NCBI RefSeq assembly: GCF_021155775.2
Contig: NC_060234.1
Location: forward strand, 39,553,026-39,617,025
Origin: Neodiprion pinetum
Taxonomy: Eukaryota; Arthropoda; Insecta; Hymenoptera; Diprionidae
Length of the DNA stretch: 64,000 nt
Reading direction: 5' to 3'
The notes under the pieces were generated by a model, which was not told where the DNA came from, ran no database searches, and saw only the letters and a list, made by a program, of their open reading frames with translations. How positions within the stretch are numbered: position 1 is the first letter of the stretch; each line of letters opens with the position of its first letter. Of this stretch, positions 26,356 through 38,800 are shown piece after piece. The position numbers and the translations under genes were made by a program.

Positions 26356-28988
26356 ATGTCAGAAATACGACAGTTTTACGCAGGTCGAAACATCTTCATC
26401 ACCGGTTGGTGCCGTTCAAATAACAAAATAAAAACAATAATGTCCTTCTCGAGGGACAAACATTTGTTTGAATTATACCAATGAGATTGTTTTTTTGAAT
26501 TGTGGCCCACGTTCAATTGACAAAGAGACTTACATTTACTAAAAATTGCCAGGTGGAACCGGTTTCTTGGGTAAGGCACTGGTGGAAAAGTTACTCCGAA
26601 GCTGTGAAGAAATCGGAACCGTCTACCTTCTGATCCGCGAAAAGAAAGGAAAAACTACACAAGAGCGAATGGATTCTCTGCTCCTCGAACCGGTGAGATT
26701 TGCCGAATTTCTTGCAATGTCTGAGCTGGCGATAAATCGCGCATGTATTTCGCTGCAGGTGTTCGACGTTTTGCGGACCAGCTCTCCGGACTTTTCGAAG
26801 AAGTTGGTTCCAGTTGCCGGCGACGTAGCCTCCGAAGGACTGGGATTATCGGCAGAGGATCGCGAGCGCATCGTCGACGAGGTTCGCAGGGTGCACGTTG
26901 ACTCTTCGTATCCACTTGTCGCCCCCTAAAAAGCGCCGAACTCTTTTCAGGTATCCGTCATCTTCCACGCAGCTGCCACGGTGCGTTTTACCGAAAGACT
27001 GGACAAAGCGATTCCCTTGAACGTCAACGGCGTTAAATACGTGCTGGACATTGCCAAAGCGTGCAAGAACCTGGCGGTGAGAGGATTTTTCCAGCGTCTT
27101 GTAGCGGGGCCGATGCACCAGCTGTGAATTATAACTTCGCCTCGCGATTCACGGCGTCTCCGTCACTTCCAGCTGCCGAACGTTTTAGCTCGCGATCACC
27201 TTAACCCTGTTCTGTTCCAGGTCGGCGTCCACCTGTCAACTGCTTTCAGCAACTGCGTTCTCAGTAGCATCGACGAAAAGTTGTACGTTCCGCCATTGAG
27301 CTACAGGGAGGCGAACGACCTCTGCGAAAGCTTGAAGAACACCGAGATGTCGGAAGGCGACGTCGAATCCGTTACGAAATCGTAGGTTTTTCAAGCGGGC
27401 TTGTCGTGGGAGTGCGTGACTAAGGATGGTGATCAAAGTGTTCAATTGCAGAGTCTTGAAAGGATGGCCGAACACTTACACCTTTACCAAGGCTATCGGC
27501 GAAGGTGTCGTCGCCGAATTCGCTGGAGAATTGCCGTTCGCAGTTTTCAGACCATCGATCGGTGATATTCTTATTCTATGATTATTCTTACCATGACTAA
27601 AGTGAACATTGCATCCGAAATTCCACTCGACTCTTGCATAAATCCAAGAATGGGTTGTAACTGAGATCGAACGAAGGTTATATTTTTCTTTTCCAATTGT
27701 TGTTGTTACAATCATTGCTTGTTAAAAGAGGACAATAATTTTTCCTAGTGATTAATTCATACGAGGAGCCAATGCCGGGTTGGATTTCTGGCATTGCTGG
27801 GTTTCCAGCGATTATATGTGCATCTGGTCTCGGCTTAAATCACATCGGTTTCTATGATTCTGATGCGAGAATCGACCTAGTTCCAGTGGATTATGTCTGC
27901 AACGCTTTAATTTCTTCCGCTTGGGAAACAGCCGTCACTAAAAAAAGGTAACGTCTTCGAATGCCGATTCGTACCGCCTTTTATACATACAAAATCCAAA
28001 TATAAATGCATTTGCATTATGGAACACACATTCTTCACAAACTAACAGAAATGGAAAATTAAACAGATAGAGGTATCGCATGCTTCAAAAGTTATTATGT
28101 AATTTTCGGATTAGTAAATATCCGGTGACGTACATTTGACTCGTTTGCTTTCAGGCACCATGAGAATATTCCTGTATACAATTATGTCAGCGGAAATGAG
28201 AAACCCATCACTTGCGGCCAGTGTGTAAGGGATTTCCAGCGTTATAGTAATGAAAACCCATCACTTCGATTGGTCTACTATCCTTTCTTCTTCGTAACAA
28301 CGTCAAGATTTGTTTTGAGTCTATTACAATTTTTTCTGCATACTTTGCCGGCGTTCATAATTGACGGCGTCGCAAGATTGTTAGGAAAACAGCCGCGGTA
28401 AGCTTGAAACAACGATACCAGTATCGTCTTTGCCTAGTAAACGTAATCGCATGTAGTTTCGATTTATTTAGTTCGAGCCGCACTCGTGGCCTGAAGGCTC
28501 GTTCATTATTTCAGGATGCAAAAGCTTGCGACTATATTAGGGAATGCGTGGATCACCATAGGATATTTTACCACGAAGGAATGGGACTTCGAAAATCATC
28601 GAGTTCGGAGCCTTTGGCAACGAATTGGGCCTACGGACAAGAAGGAATTCCCTTTCAGTATGCAAGAAGTCGACTGGGAGAAATATTTTATATGTATGGC
28701 TGGCGGTTTCAAAAAGTATCTAGTAAACGAACCTCCTGGAAATGAAGACAAAGCGAAACGACGATACATTTAGTAAGTAAAAATTTGTGCCGAGTTACCG
28801 CCTTGATGATATATTAATCGCGGTCAACGAATCATCGTTGATTGCAGATCATTTCGACGGAAGCAAAAATATACCCTGAAATATGATTTTCATTCCGCAT
28901 TTATTACAGCTTTTACATCGTCCATTCGATGGTTCGTCTCGCCTTATATTCCTTCGCTCTTTGGCTCGTATGGAAAATATTTTGGTAA
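26356..28988 (+). CDS. FAR-C: fatty acyl-CoA reductase, 10 exons, 495 aa, intact
   Basis: Exons: 26356-26404, 26553-26692, 26759-26881, 26951-27076, 27221-27381, 27452-27561, 27749-27947, 28155-28397, 28515-28772, 28910-28988 (stop TAA). They total 1488 nt with no frame breaks. The protein begins MSEIRQFYAG. TGGTGFLG is at 16-23, the catalytic pair Y209/K213 lies in YTFTK, and RPSI follows at the end of the reductase domain. FAR_C shows FTTKEWDF and LWQRIGPTDKKEFPF. The last exon encodes a short hydrophobic tail (SFALWLVWKIFW) ending directly at the stop, the shortest tail of the three. Two donors are weak (GTTGGT after exon 1, GTTCGC after exon 3). Exon 8 carries TCGQC where FAR-A has TWKRF and FAR-B has TWKDF. 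This signature is shared with the FAR-D fragment, so C and D are the closest pair. Same predicted reaction as the other FARs: acyl-CoA to fatty alcohol. Confidence 0.95.
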
Positions 28989-29185
28989 CACGGCGTTCCG
29001 CCTTGTTCGAGAACGTACAAGATGATCACTAGGTTGACGAACGCACCGCAAAAAGTAACAAAGAATTTCGCAATATTTCGCATGGATTGGGATTAAAAGT
29101 CGTTGATATGTTGGATTCATTGACACTAGCCAAGCAACGACCCCCGACACAAGAAACTTATGTAAAACCGAATTTGCTGATTAGT

Positions 29186-29191
29186 AATAAA
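29186..29191 (+). other. poly(A) signal candidate of FAR-C
   Basis: AATAAA lies about 200 nt after the FAR-C stop codon and is the first canonical hexamer I see downstream. Confidence 0.45.
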
Positions 29192-29633
29192 TTCAATATA
29201 TTGCATAATGCTCAGTGTTTCTGTTCAAATGTTTTTTAGATTAGGCCTTACACGGTTAGAATGATTTCTAATCCGACACTGATCCCAATATATCCAACCT
29301 GCGTGACAATGTCTAGCGACAGGAAATGACCTCCGGCCGATTGAATGTATGACGTACTTGCGTCCATACATACAATATAGAAAAGTTATTCAACCTCGAC
29401 ATTACGATGAACTAGCAGAATCGTTAATGTCAGGTGAATATAGTTCGGCTACTCTTTAAATTTGAATGAGTGAAAATTCACTGATTCCAAGTGATTGGTA
29501 TACCACTGGAACAAACCAATTCATATGCACTGAGGATTCGGTATCTTTTCAATAATGTTTCACTGATTTCGATTGCATATTGTTTTACTCCAGTGGTATA
29601 TTTAGAACTGATTCACGTTTAGAGAGCAGAATC

Positions 29634-29915
29634 ACCATTTGTTGCCACTGTACCATTTTTGGCCGTCGTTGCATATTGTTTTACTTCTTCCAAGTGCTAT
29701 AAATCTATCCAGTTACTGAATTCATCACAGAAGCTTACTCTGCAGATAATATTACTTTGATAATCAAATGTTTTAAATGCAATTCTGACAATGATCAAAG
29801 CTGATTCGACTGTTCATACCATTTGTCGCCATGATCTCATTCACATGCAGTTGATATGGCCACAAATGGATCAATAGATGGCCGCAGACGTTACGAAGAT
29901 GGCCAAAAACGGTGC
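29634..29915. repeat. Fold-back-like region with repeated CATTTGT-GCCA blocks
   Basis: CCATTTGTTGCCA (29635) and CCATTTGTCGCCA (29819) are in direct orientation. TGGCCACAAATGG (29857) is inverted. CATTTTTGGCCGTC (29654) faces GATGGCCAAAAACG (29898). GCATATTGTTTTACT occurs at 29576 and 29671. This looks like a rearranged transposon remnant. Confidence 0.3.
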
Positions 29916-32900
29916 ATTCAACATGCGTTAGTCCGCTGCTACAATGATCAGTTTAGCAGTAGATTATGCCTAGGCATAGCTTGTTCTCTATTGAAAATAT
30001 TGCATGCCTTTGCGAATATTCTTTTATTCATTTTCGTCACTACGAATGCCTAACATTGAAACCCTGTAATGAAATGTGAAAGATAGGAATGAAAATAAGC
30101 AATAAGAATTATTCGTCCCTAACGGAGTAGTTTTCAAAAAATTGTAACGAAAAAATCACTTATGATCAGGAAGTATTTCTTAGTAATCGATTTTTTTTGC
30201 TTCTCCACTGCGTAACGGGATTGAATAATTTAATTTTTTTGTTTATTTATATGTTTTTTGATATTGTGGATTACTTTTCGTTTCCACATTATACATTACA
30301 TTTCACTCCCAAAGGGAAAGCGAACTGCTTCAAGAACGTTCAAATTTTCACTCCGAGAGCGTTCAATCAATCAACATCGCGTTGATGTTGTCGACAGTTA
30401 AAAATTCAGCCTAACAAATGAATCTTCGTTCAAAAAGCGATGTACACCTTACGACTCTCAAGTTGAGATAGGAACGATCGTTTACAAATTTCAATCAACT
30501 GAATTAAAAATCGCAACGCTAATTGAATTAAAAAAAAAATAACCGTATAATCAGTTCGTCCTGATTTATGAGAAATATATTCCACTTCTTCGGTCGAAAG
30601 TTGTAAGTGGATTTTTTAATTGGTCCTAATTTGAATTCTAATTCATTATTTATAATGCATGAAGCATATTTTAATTTGGGAACACTTTCTTGCCGTATCC
30701 AGCCAAAAAATTGCCAAAATTTTTACAGAGTACAATCAACGATTCAAACCCGTCATAAATCATTCCGTTCTATTTTCTAAGACAATGAAGTCGTAACCTG
30801 TTCTCATTACGCGATAAAAGTCGAAATTTTAACTAGATATTTTACGTCCCAGCTGCACTAGTTGACGATGAATATTAATTAGAGGTCCCGTCCAATTAGA
30901 GCGGCGGATTGGCTGGACAAACATCTCAACTCACCGTCAGAAGGATTTTGTCTCATCTCGGCTCTGGTCTAAGGAGCAATTTGCACAACGCCCAGTGCTA
31001 ACCAAACTTAACCCAGTCGTAAGTCGATTCGCCGCAACCTGACTTGGCTTACCCTGCTCCAGCAGCCATTTGATCTAGTATTCCATGGATCGTCGAGTTA
31101 ACTTGCTACCAATTTATTATAAATCAGGAGGGAGCATATTTCTCGTGAAAAATTGACGGTGTAATTGGCTCTAATTAACCGGCTGAGAAACATCCGCTAA
31201 GAAATTTGTCATGAGCCAGGCGAATGAATCGAAGGCTGGAAACCGAAAAAAGCACGTCCACCTCTGACCTCGCCTCTGACATAAGTATGTGGAAATTTTT
31301 CATCGATTTGGACAAACGCTCGAATTGAATAGTTTTCCTTTTCTCTTCGCGCTGACCGAAAAACAGTCGCAACCGTGCACAAAGAGCTTGGATGATTCAT
31401 TTTTCTCTTCGCAAAGCCCGAGGAATCTGAATTTTTATCTCCGAAATTGAATAACCCGACCGAATTTTGGCGGATCCGTTTTTTCGACTAGATTTTTATT
31501 GAACATTTCGTCGATATTTTCCCTACTGTCCGTTCTTCCGCAATTCAACCGACCGCTTCCCCTCTTTCTCTCCGCATGCGTCAAAGACTGAAATTCCAAA
31601 GTATGCAAGGTGCACGAAGAGGTCGTTGTGAGATCCGCGATTTTATGGAGATACCAGGTTACGAGGTACCAATGGCGAAAAATGAAAGAGCGAACTGTCC
31701 CCGTGGCGTGCGTCTTTCGCGTTATGGTGGGTACGTATCATCCGTGCAGGGTGCCAATATACACAGAGCCACGTTTTGCGGGGAGACATTATTTTCTTGG
31801 GGGTTAAATTCGTCTCGTCTTTCGTACCTTTCGATATTAGAAGTATTATGTTACCCCGAGTTAAAAGGCCCGTGAGAGCGAGACTAAAAGGCTTTTTTAG
31901 AGTTCCGTTATGGTTTCGTGACGTACTCGAGCTGTATGTGTCCACCTATAACGTGGCCGATGTTTATTTTATTAAACTCCAAGGAACGCCCCGTGTCCAT
32001 CCTTCAATAAAGCCAAAAATTCACCCGCGAAATTCGGTACAAAAATACAATAAGTCGGCACGGCGTATCTGAATATTCATAGCTGCAGAATGTTCGGTTT
32101 AGAAGCGATATTTACTCGTCCATCTCAACTGAAAAAGTTGTTGTGAATAGCAAGAGGAGAATACTCGATAAAGGATATCTCTTAAATTCAATTTTACAAG
32201 GTCGCTCTCGGAACTCGAAGTTTTCCCATTTAAATAACACGAGAAGCTACATACTAAGCTGCGCAGATTTTTTTATGAAAATCGAATGCCTACAAGTTTT
32301 CCATTCAAATATTCAATTTCAAAGTCGATACTTTATCTACTAAAGACATTCGAAGAATTATTTTTATGTAAAATTGACTTTCAAGCCGCGGCTTATAACT
32401 TTAGAACCGTTTAAGCTAGGGATTTGACTCAATAGACACTTCAGCAGGAAACTTGTATCCGTATCAATAATTACAGTGCTAAGTGATAACGATTGAAAAA
32501 AACGGCATCTTCTTCGAGTTATTTAATTGAGAAGATGTGGAAATTTGGGAGCGACTTTCTAAAATTGGATTTGAGAAAAATCCTTCCGCAAGCTTCCTCC
32601 CATATACAACAAGTTTTTCTTGTAGCTGTCCAACTTAAACAGAAATAAAAATACCGCCTCCGATCGAAACACCCTAATAATAATCACTCTCCTAAACTCC
32701 TAATTAAAAAAAATTTACCCAACCGATAGACCGGCCTGCTGTTGATACTGTTTGACGACGTCGAGAGCAGACACGATCCCAGGACACGTATCCAGCAGAA
32801 CGAGGAGCTCGGAACGTACGGAGTTACGGCCTGTAAAACAAGGCTCGAGTACTCCAAGAGACACAAGGGTGGAAAGGGGAAAGGACAACTGCAACGAAGG

Positions 32901-33152
32901 GGTGAAAAGAGGGAAAGCGCGAGACCTCTCGCGACTTCGTGACCCCGCGGTTTACGGGGTAAGGTCATGTTACACTGTACGTTTGGGGGGGTGAAACGGC
33001 AGCCAGTAGCCAGTTATATGATCCCTTGTTTTTGCAGCGTGGAACTCCAGCTCGAGAGCTGCAGGGCGAGAGGTAGAGAAGGAAGAATGATAAGGATCAC
33101 GGTTGTTAGCTACGTGCCTTTCACAAAGAGCGAATACCTGCCGTTGAATATC

Positions 33153-33172
33153 CATGTATGTATACATACATG
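33153..33172. repeat. 20-bp perfect palindrome
   Basis: CATGTATGTA followed by its exact reverse complement TACATACATG. It is low in complexity (CATA/TATG units) and so may be chance. Confidence 0.8.
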
Positions 33173-35418
33173 TACGTGCCTACTCTTACTGGCAATGGAA
33201 AAGTTTACCGACGATCTTGTGCGTCTGTCATTGTACACATACACGCGCATCGGAAAAGAAACCGAGCTCTCTTCTTTTCAACGCGGAAGAATCTTCCTCC
33301 TCGAGAGTTCTTTTTATCATTTATATATAATTTCAGACCACCCGAGGTATAACAGGATGTGAGGAAAAACGTGAGGAAATGGAAACAGACTGCGTCGAGA
33401 TATCGCTACGAAATCAGGATCCGTGCCACCTTGAAATCCTCGGTGATTTGAGTGGAAAAATTTATGTACCAGATGTCAACAGTTGGGCTTCAGACTTTGG
33501 TTGATCTCTTTTGGAACGGATAGCGAGAGGTTTGATAGATTTCGAAAATTCGGTGTCGTAACAACCGCCGAATTCGAACTTCCAACCTTCTGCGACCAGA
33601 CACAATTCGTAACTTGACTAGACAATGGCGAGCGAAGTGAAAGATCGATGCCAACTTGAGTACGGGTGTTAAATGAAATAGGCAAGAGCTGTGTGTCGAG
33701 ATAAACTCGTTCCATCCGACTCGTGCGCAAATTTCTGTCTTGAACCACGGCGCGTGGTTCATATTATAGAATCTGCAAACAGCAGTCTGTCTGGATTCTG
33801 GGGGTTAAATCATTCGGAATATTGGATATTAGCATAGCCACTTATCAAATTGGTGGGGGAGGAGAAATTCCGCAAGTTCTACAGACCGATGAAGGCGCAC
33901 AAAGCAAAAGTTATATTGTATCCACACACAGCGAGTTTAACGAACTGAAAATTTTCCAGCAGCCTGAAACTTACACGCTGCAAGCCAATCCGTGTTTCGG
34001 AAAATGATTTTCTGCTCATGACTCGTTCCTGGGAGCGATATAGATTTTTCACTTGGAAATTTGAAATTGAGTCAATTATAAATTTCTAAAAACAAATTAC
34101 TGGAGAATAGACGCGTTCGCAGACAGACCGGAAGAGTCTTCGAAATTCACCGTTTCCGGAGTTACATTCCAGGGATTTTCGTTCGTAGACCTCATTCCGA
34201 TAATCCAACGCGCAAACATACACCCTCATCGCTATTTAGATCCACTCTGGGAAGAGTTCGCTCTCTTTTGCTTCGCTTCCTCCATTTCAAGATCCGCGTA
34301 TGTTTGTCGTATGCACGTTGTGCATATTTGCACAGCACACAACGCAGGCAGTTCTTCTCGGTGGCTTACCGTCTCGAATCCTAATACATCGCAGCGTTTT
34401 TTGGTTTTTTCTTTTTCTTTTTCTTAGGTAAACAAGTTCGTTCTTAGGCATAAATTCGCCTAGATTTCTTGGGTCCCTTAAATTCTTACGCGGAATCTAT
34501 TAACGCAAACGTAACTGTACAGGTCGTATATAATCAGATTATATTACATAACGGTGTGTATCAGGTCTAGGAAATATAGCAGAAGGGAACTTTGCTGATT
34601 TTTCAAATTCTACCGTACGTGGATGCCCCGAGTCGGTTTAGTTATTACCGAGAGCGTAGAATCAACACAATTTGCGAACAGGTCTTGTCCGCTGTGGAAT
34701 TGAAGGGGAAAAATTTTTCCCCACTGTTTAGTTTTAATCAAAACTTAAGAGACCGACCGAGCCCCTCTCAAGTTCCGCGTATATCAAGCACCGCTGTGTG
34801 CAGACATTTATATGTACGCAGGAAGCTGTTCGACCTCGACTCCGTGCAAAACTCGGAGGAAAAATCCGAGGAAAGACGGAAGGAGGAAAAGAAGAAATTA
34901 GCAACCACCTTTCAGCGGTACGGAGTCGGCGCGTATTTACTTTTAATTTGAAACTTTGTTTATGGGACAGACTGCAGACGGATACGGAATATCTACATTG
35001 ATGCGTTTACTTTCAAGGAAAACCGCATGATTCGACCCGCTGCAGCCGCTAGACGTCGCCGGCGAAAATCGGGCTTCCTCTTCGCCGTACGCGCAACCTC
35101 ATATTGTAATGCGAATGTGCAATTACACGGCAATCATTTCCGCTCTCATATCCGCGCGTTCCTTGCAGTTTCGAATTCCGCGTTGCTCCTCGCACAGCTC
35201 TGATATCGCTCAGCCTTGAATTCTCAGTGTCTGCTGAACCCCCTGAGCCATGTAGCAACAGGTACATGACCACCTTGCAAAACAGTCGGATGTGTCCTGC
35301 AGCAGTCTTCTGTTTTATATGCAGCTTTTTCGGTATGAGCGAAAAATCAGTCGAGACTTTCGCTGTGGCGCAGAGTGATTAGCTATTTGTAATTTGCCGA
35401 AAAGAGTCGGAGCTGAAA

Positions 35419-35830
35419 TTCCGAATTTGAATAATTCCGACAAGGCGTAATTCCGACAATCAAAGTTCCGAATGTGCGAAAATGAGAAAATTTAAAAATC
35501 TGAACATCGAAATTCTGAATGATTGAAGATTTTCAATTCTCCGAATTTCTGGCTTGGTGAAATTTCAACATTTCGATCTTTCTTTGTTTCGGATTTTCGA
35601 TATTTTTATCTTTGGAATCCTGGTCAGTCTGATTTTTGAGTTTTCTCATTTTTTACACCCACTGGTTAAGTAAACTACGGTATGTGGGTATATTTTAATT
35701 TTCGGAATTTCACTCTATCGAAACTTTATTTCTCGGAATTTTGCTGTATCAGAATTCTACTTTTCGGAACTTTACTCTATCGTAACTTGAATTTTCGGAA
35801 TTTCGATCCATCGAATTTCCGACCATTCGA
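35419..35830. repeat. Periodic TTCCGA / TCGGAA repeat region
   Basis: TTCCGA occurs at 35419, 35435, 35451 and 35466 (spacing 16, 16, 15). Its complement TCGGA occurs at 35702, 35733, 35764 and 35795 (spacing exactly 31). The two halves have opposite orientation, so the region is a loose palindrome of degenerate tandem units. The AT-rich middle carries more isolated copies. Confidence 0.7.
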
Positions 35831-38800
35831 AACCTTGTTATTTTGTCAAAGTTGCATTCTCCACTTCAAGTTTCACCACGAAATAATTCAGAATTAGTCG
35901 CTTTCTGAACTTTCCAATTCCGGAACTTCAACCCCACCTCGCCGAAAGCATCTAGGCTGACGAGCCCAGAAATCTTGACTACCAGTAAATCAAGTCGTTT
36001 ATCCTATCATCAGCCATGATCAAAATCCAGCACTGGATTTGTTATACGGTGAAGAGTTCTTAATTTGCGTTGCGGCGCGATAGCAAATATCTGCTGCAAC
36101 AATTAACGTCTGACTACAAAAGGTACTCGATTACTCTGCGCCATTGCTGATTGGGCGCCGGGCAATTTTCCCCGATATCGTTATTCCTGACTCATTCGTC
36201 GAGCGACGAGGGTGGAGAAAAAAATATTAGAGCCGATGACACGAAGAATTTTTTCCTCTTCCTTTTGCCGCGCGTGCTCAGCCGAATGTGAAAACGTTAC
36301 AATATGTATATATATACATTCATTTTCGATGCAGCGTACGATTTTTTTTTTCTCTCTTTCTTTTCCGACGTCCTTTACCCGTCTCGAGGACCGGACATTC
36401 GCCGACTTTCGTGATGCGAGGCTTCAGGCCAGATCCATCTGGCAGTCATCCAAAAAACCGAAAAGCCTGCACATGAATATGCGGAGCTCGCTTTCAATTT
36501 TTAACCCAAGTTACTCGGATGTCTGGTTTTTCCGTCCGCCGAGTCCTCGTCGCGACGACTCGAACTATACGCCGAGGGAAGGAATTTCGGGTATCTGACT
36601 ATTCAAATGCAGTAGGAATTTCAATTGTAAAAACAATTCATTTCTCTATTCCGTGAAGGGTTCATTCGACCATTCAGTACAGTCAGGTTGGCGACCATTT
36701 CCCATTGTGGATGATACGAGTTTTGGCAGGATTGATCCAACCAGATTAAAAAAATTTTTACTTGAAAAATAGTCGTTTCAACTGAATATTTATTTTCTCT
36801 CGATGTAAGGTCGCTGAAGAAACGATCTCGTAGAATATTGGCAAGGAATTGCTCGACAGTTCAACCTATAAGGCGGCGATATTGTACAACAAGTTGGAAC
36901 GTAACGTTTTGACATCAATATTTTACTCGTTCGACGCGTCTCACTTTTCATCGCCTCGAGGAATTTTCAATTTCACGACTTGTATCTCTCTCTCCATTGT
37001 TGCACGTGCCGTCGTTCCGCATCAATGCGATTGTTGTTCTCTATTTACGCCGCAAATTGATTAAGAAATATGTTCCGGTACGAGGGTGCGCCAATTTCCT
37101 CGACGCACGCGGTTGAATCGATCTGGTTCAATATCCGTCCTCGGTGTTTTCGGTTGGCTTGGAATAACAGGCAGAGCTGCATGAGCTGCAGCCAATTTGC
37201 AAGGGCTGCGGATATGCGAAACAAAGTATCGAAGACGACGTGCGGCGGATGCTGCCTGAAGCGGTTTCGGATCCACACACCGAGGCCGTGGAAGCGGAAG
37301 ACTCACGTTAGAAACAGATCAAAAAACATCTCGAGCGTAATTTCATTCGATTTTAAAAGCGTAATAAATTACGGTGAATCAGTGTGAGAAATATAGCCGC
37401 AACAAACTCTGCGGACGAGCAAACCGCAACTATATCCATTTTGTTACAACGGATTCAATTCGTTCTCCAGACTGGAACTGGACGATACTTTGAAAACTCG
37501 GCTGAAGGATCATTGGGCGTCATTAAGGATCGACGAATCTTCAGTGTCACGGCAGATCGATCAGAAAAGGATGAATAAGCAGCTGGACGAATGAGAATTC
37601 CCGCGAGATTATTACGCTGACGGATCACTGTAATATTTTTACCCCTTTGTCACCACGCAACGTCTCTCGCATAATTTATGACCACACGCCGTTAAAAGCC
37701 ATAAGTGGAAGTGTGTAGATCAGGCTCATCAGTGACTTCGGGATACCTTTACTAATGGAAGAATGTCGTTTGACAGGCGCTAGAAATACTTGGATGAACA
37801 AAATAAATGCTCTAGGACACATTGAGTGCCTTTGAAACTAGTCAACAGTCACGGAGCTGAAGGGCAGAAGCAAATGGCGACAACCATTTGTAAAGTTGAG
37901 GCATCGAGTAACCGAACTGACTAAAATACACGAAGTGACTCAGTAAGATAAAGGGAATAAGAATTCTTTGATAAAAAGGGTGAAAATTATTTATGGCTGA
38001 AACGGAGAAGTGGATAAAAATTTGCTTGAACTAAAATTATAGCTACTCAGTTTGAGGAACGAGCTTTTAAGTTCGACTGGAAGATTCAGACTTGCAGATT
38101 TGATGATTTGATTACAAGGAAAAAGGGACCTTGAAAAGCAGATGCACGATCCGCAAGGTGAGTTGCCAAAAATTCAAATCTCAACTCCCGACAACCTGGA
38201 ATTTGGCAAACATTTTGCATAATTGAGGCGATCTGTAAACAACGACTCATAAAGAAAAGTGTGTCAAGTGAAAAATTCGTCGAATCAAAAACGTAACTGA
38301 ACAGAAGTTAAACAGTGCAAATTCAGGTGATAAAGTTAAATTTCATTCGGTAAACTATGATCTGTGATTTGGCATTTTTCAATGCTGAATTTCAATGGTA
38401 AACACCCTGTTACTAACATCAGAGAAATCACATTATTCTACTATTTTTCACTGAAAAATCACGTAAAGCTAGTCTGTTTCTATTTAAAAATACCTCTTTC
38501 CGACTGCAAATGAATTCTTTTACAAATTGTCTGAGACAGAGTCTTTCTCAACTTCGTCGGAGGGCCACAAAAAAAAAAAAAAGCAAAAAACAAATTCGAT
38601 TCCTACAATCGTAGTAATTTACATATGTTAAACTTGCGATTCGACAAGAAAGACGTTATCATTAAGGATAATTTGACTTAGGTGATCTGCGAAGAATTCA
38701 TTTTAAGAATAAAATCAGCAACTGTTTGTTAAAATCAGAGAAAGCAATATGAATTTTTCGGTGAAAAAATTCTAGAATAACGAGATTCCTACGCTGGAGT

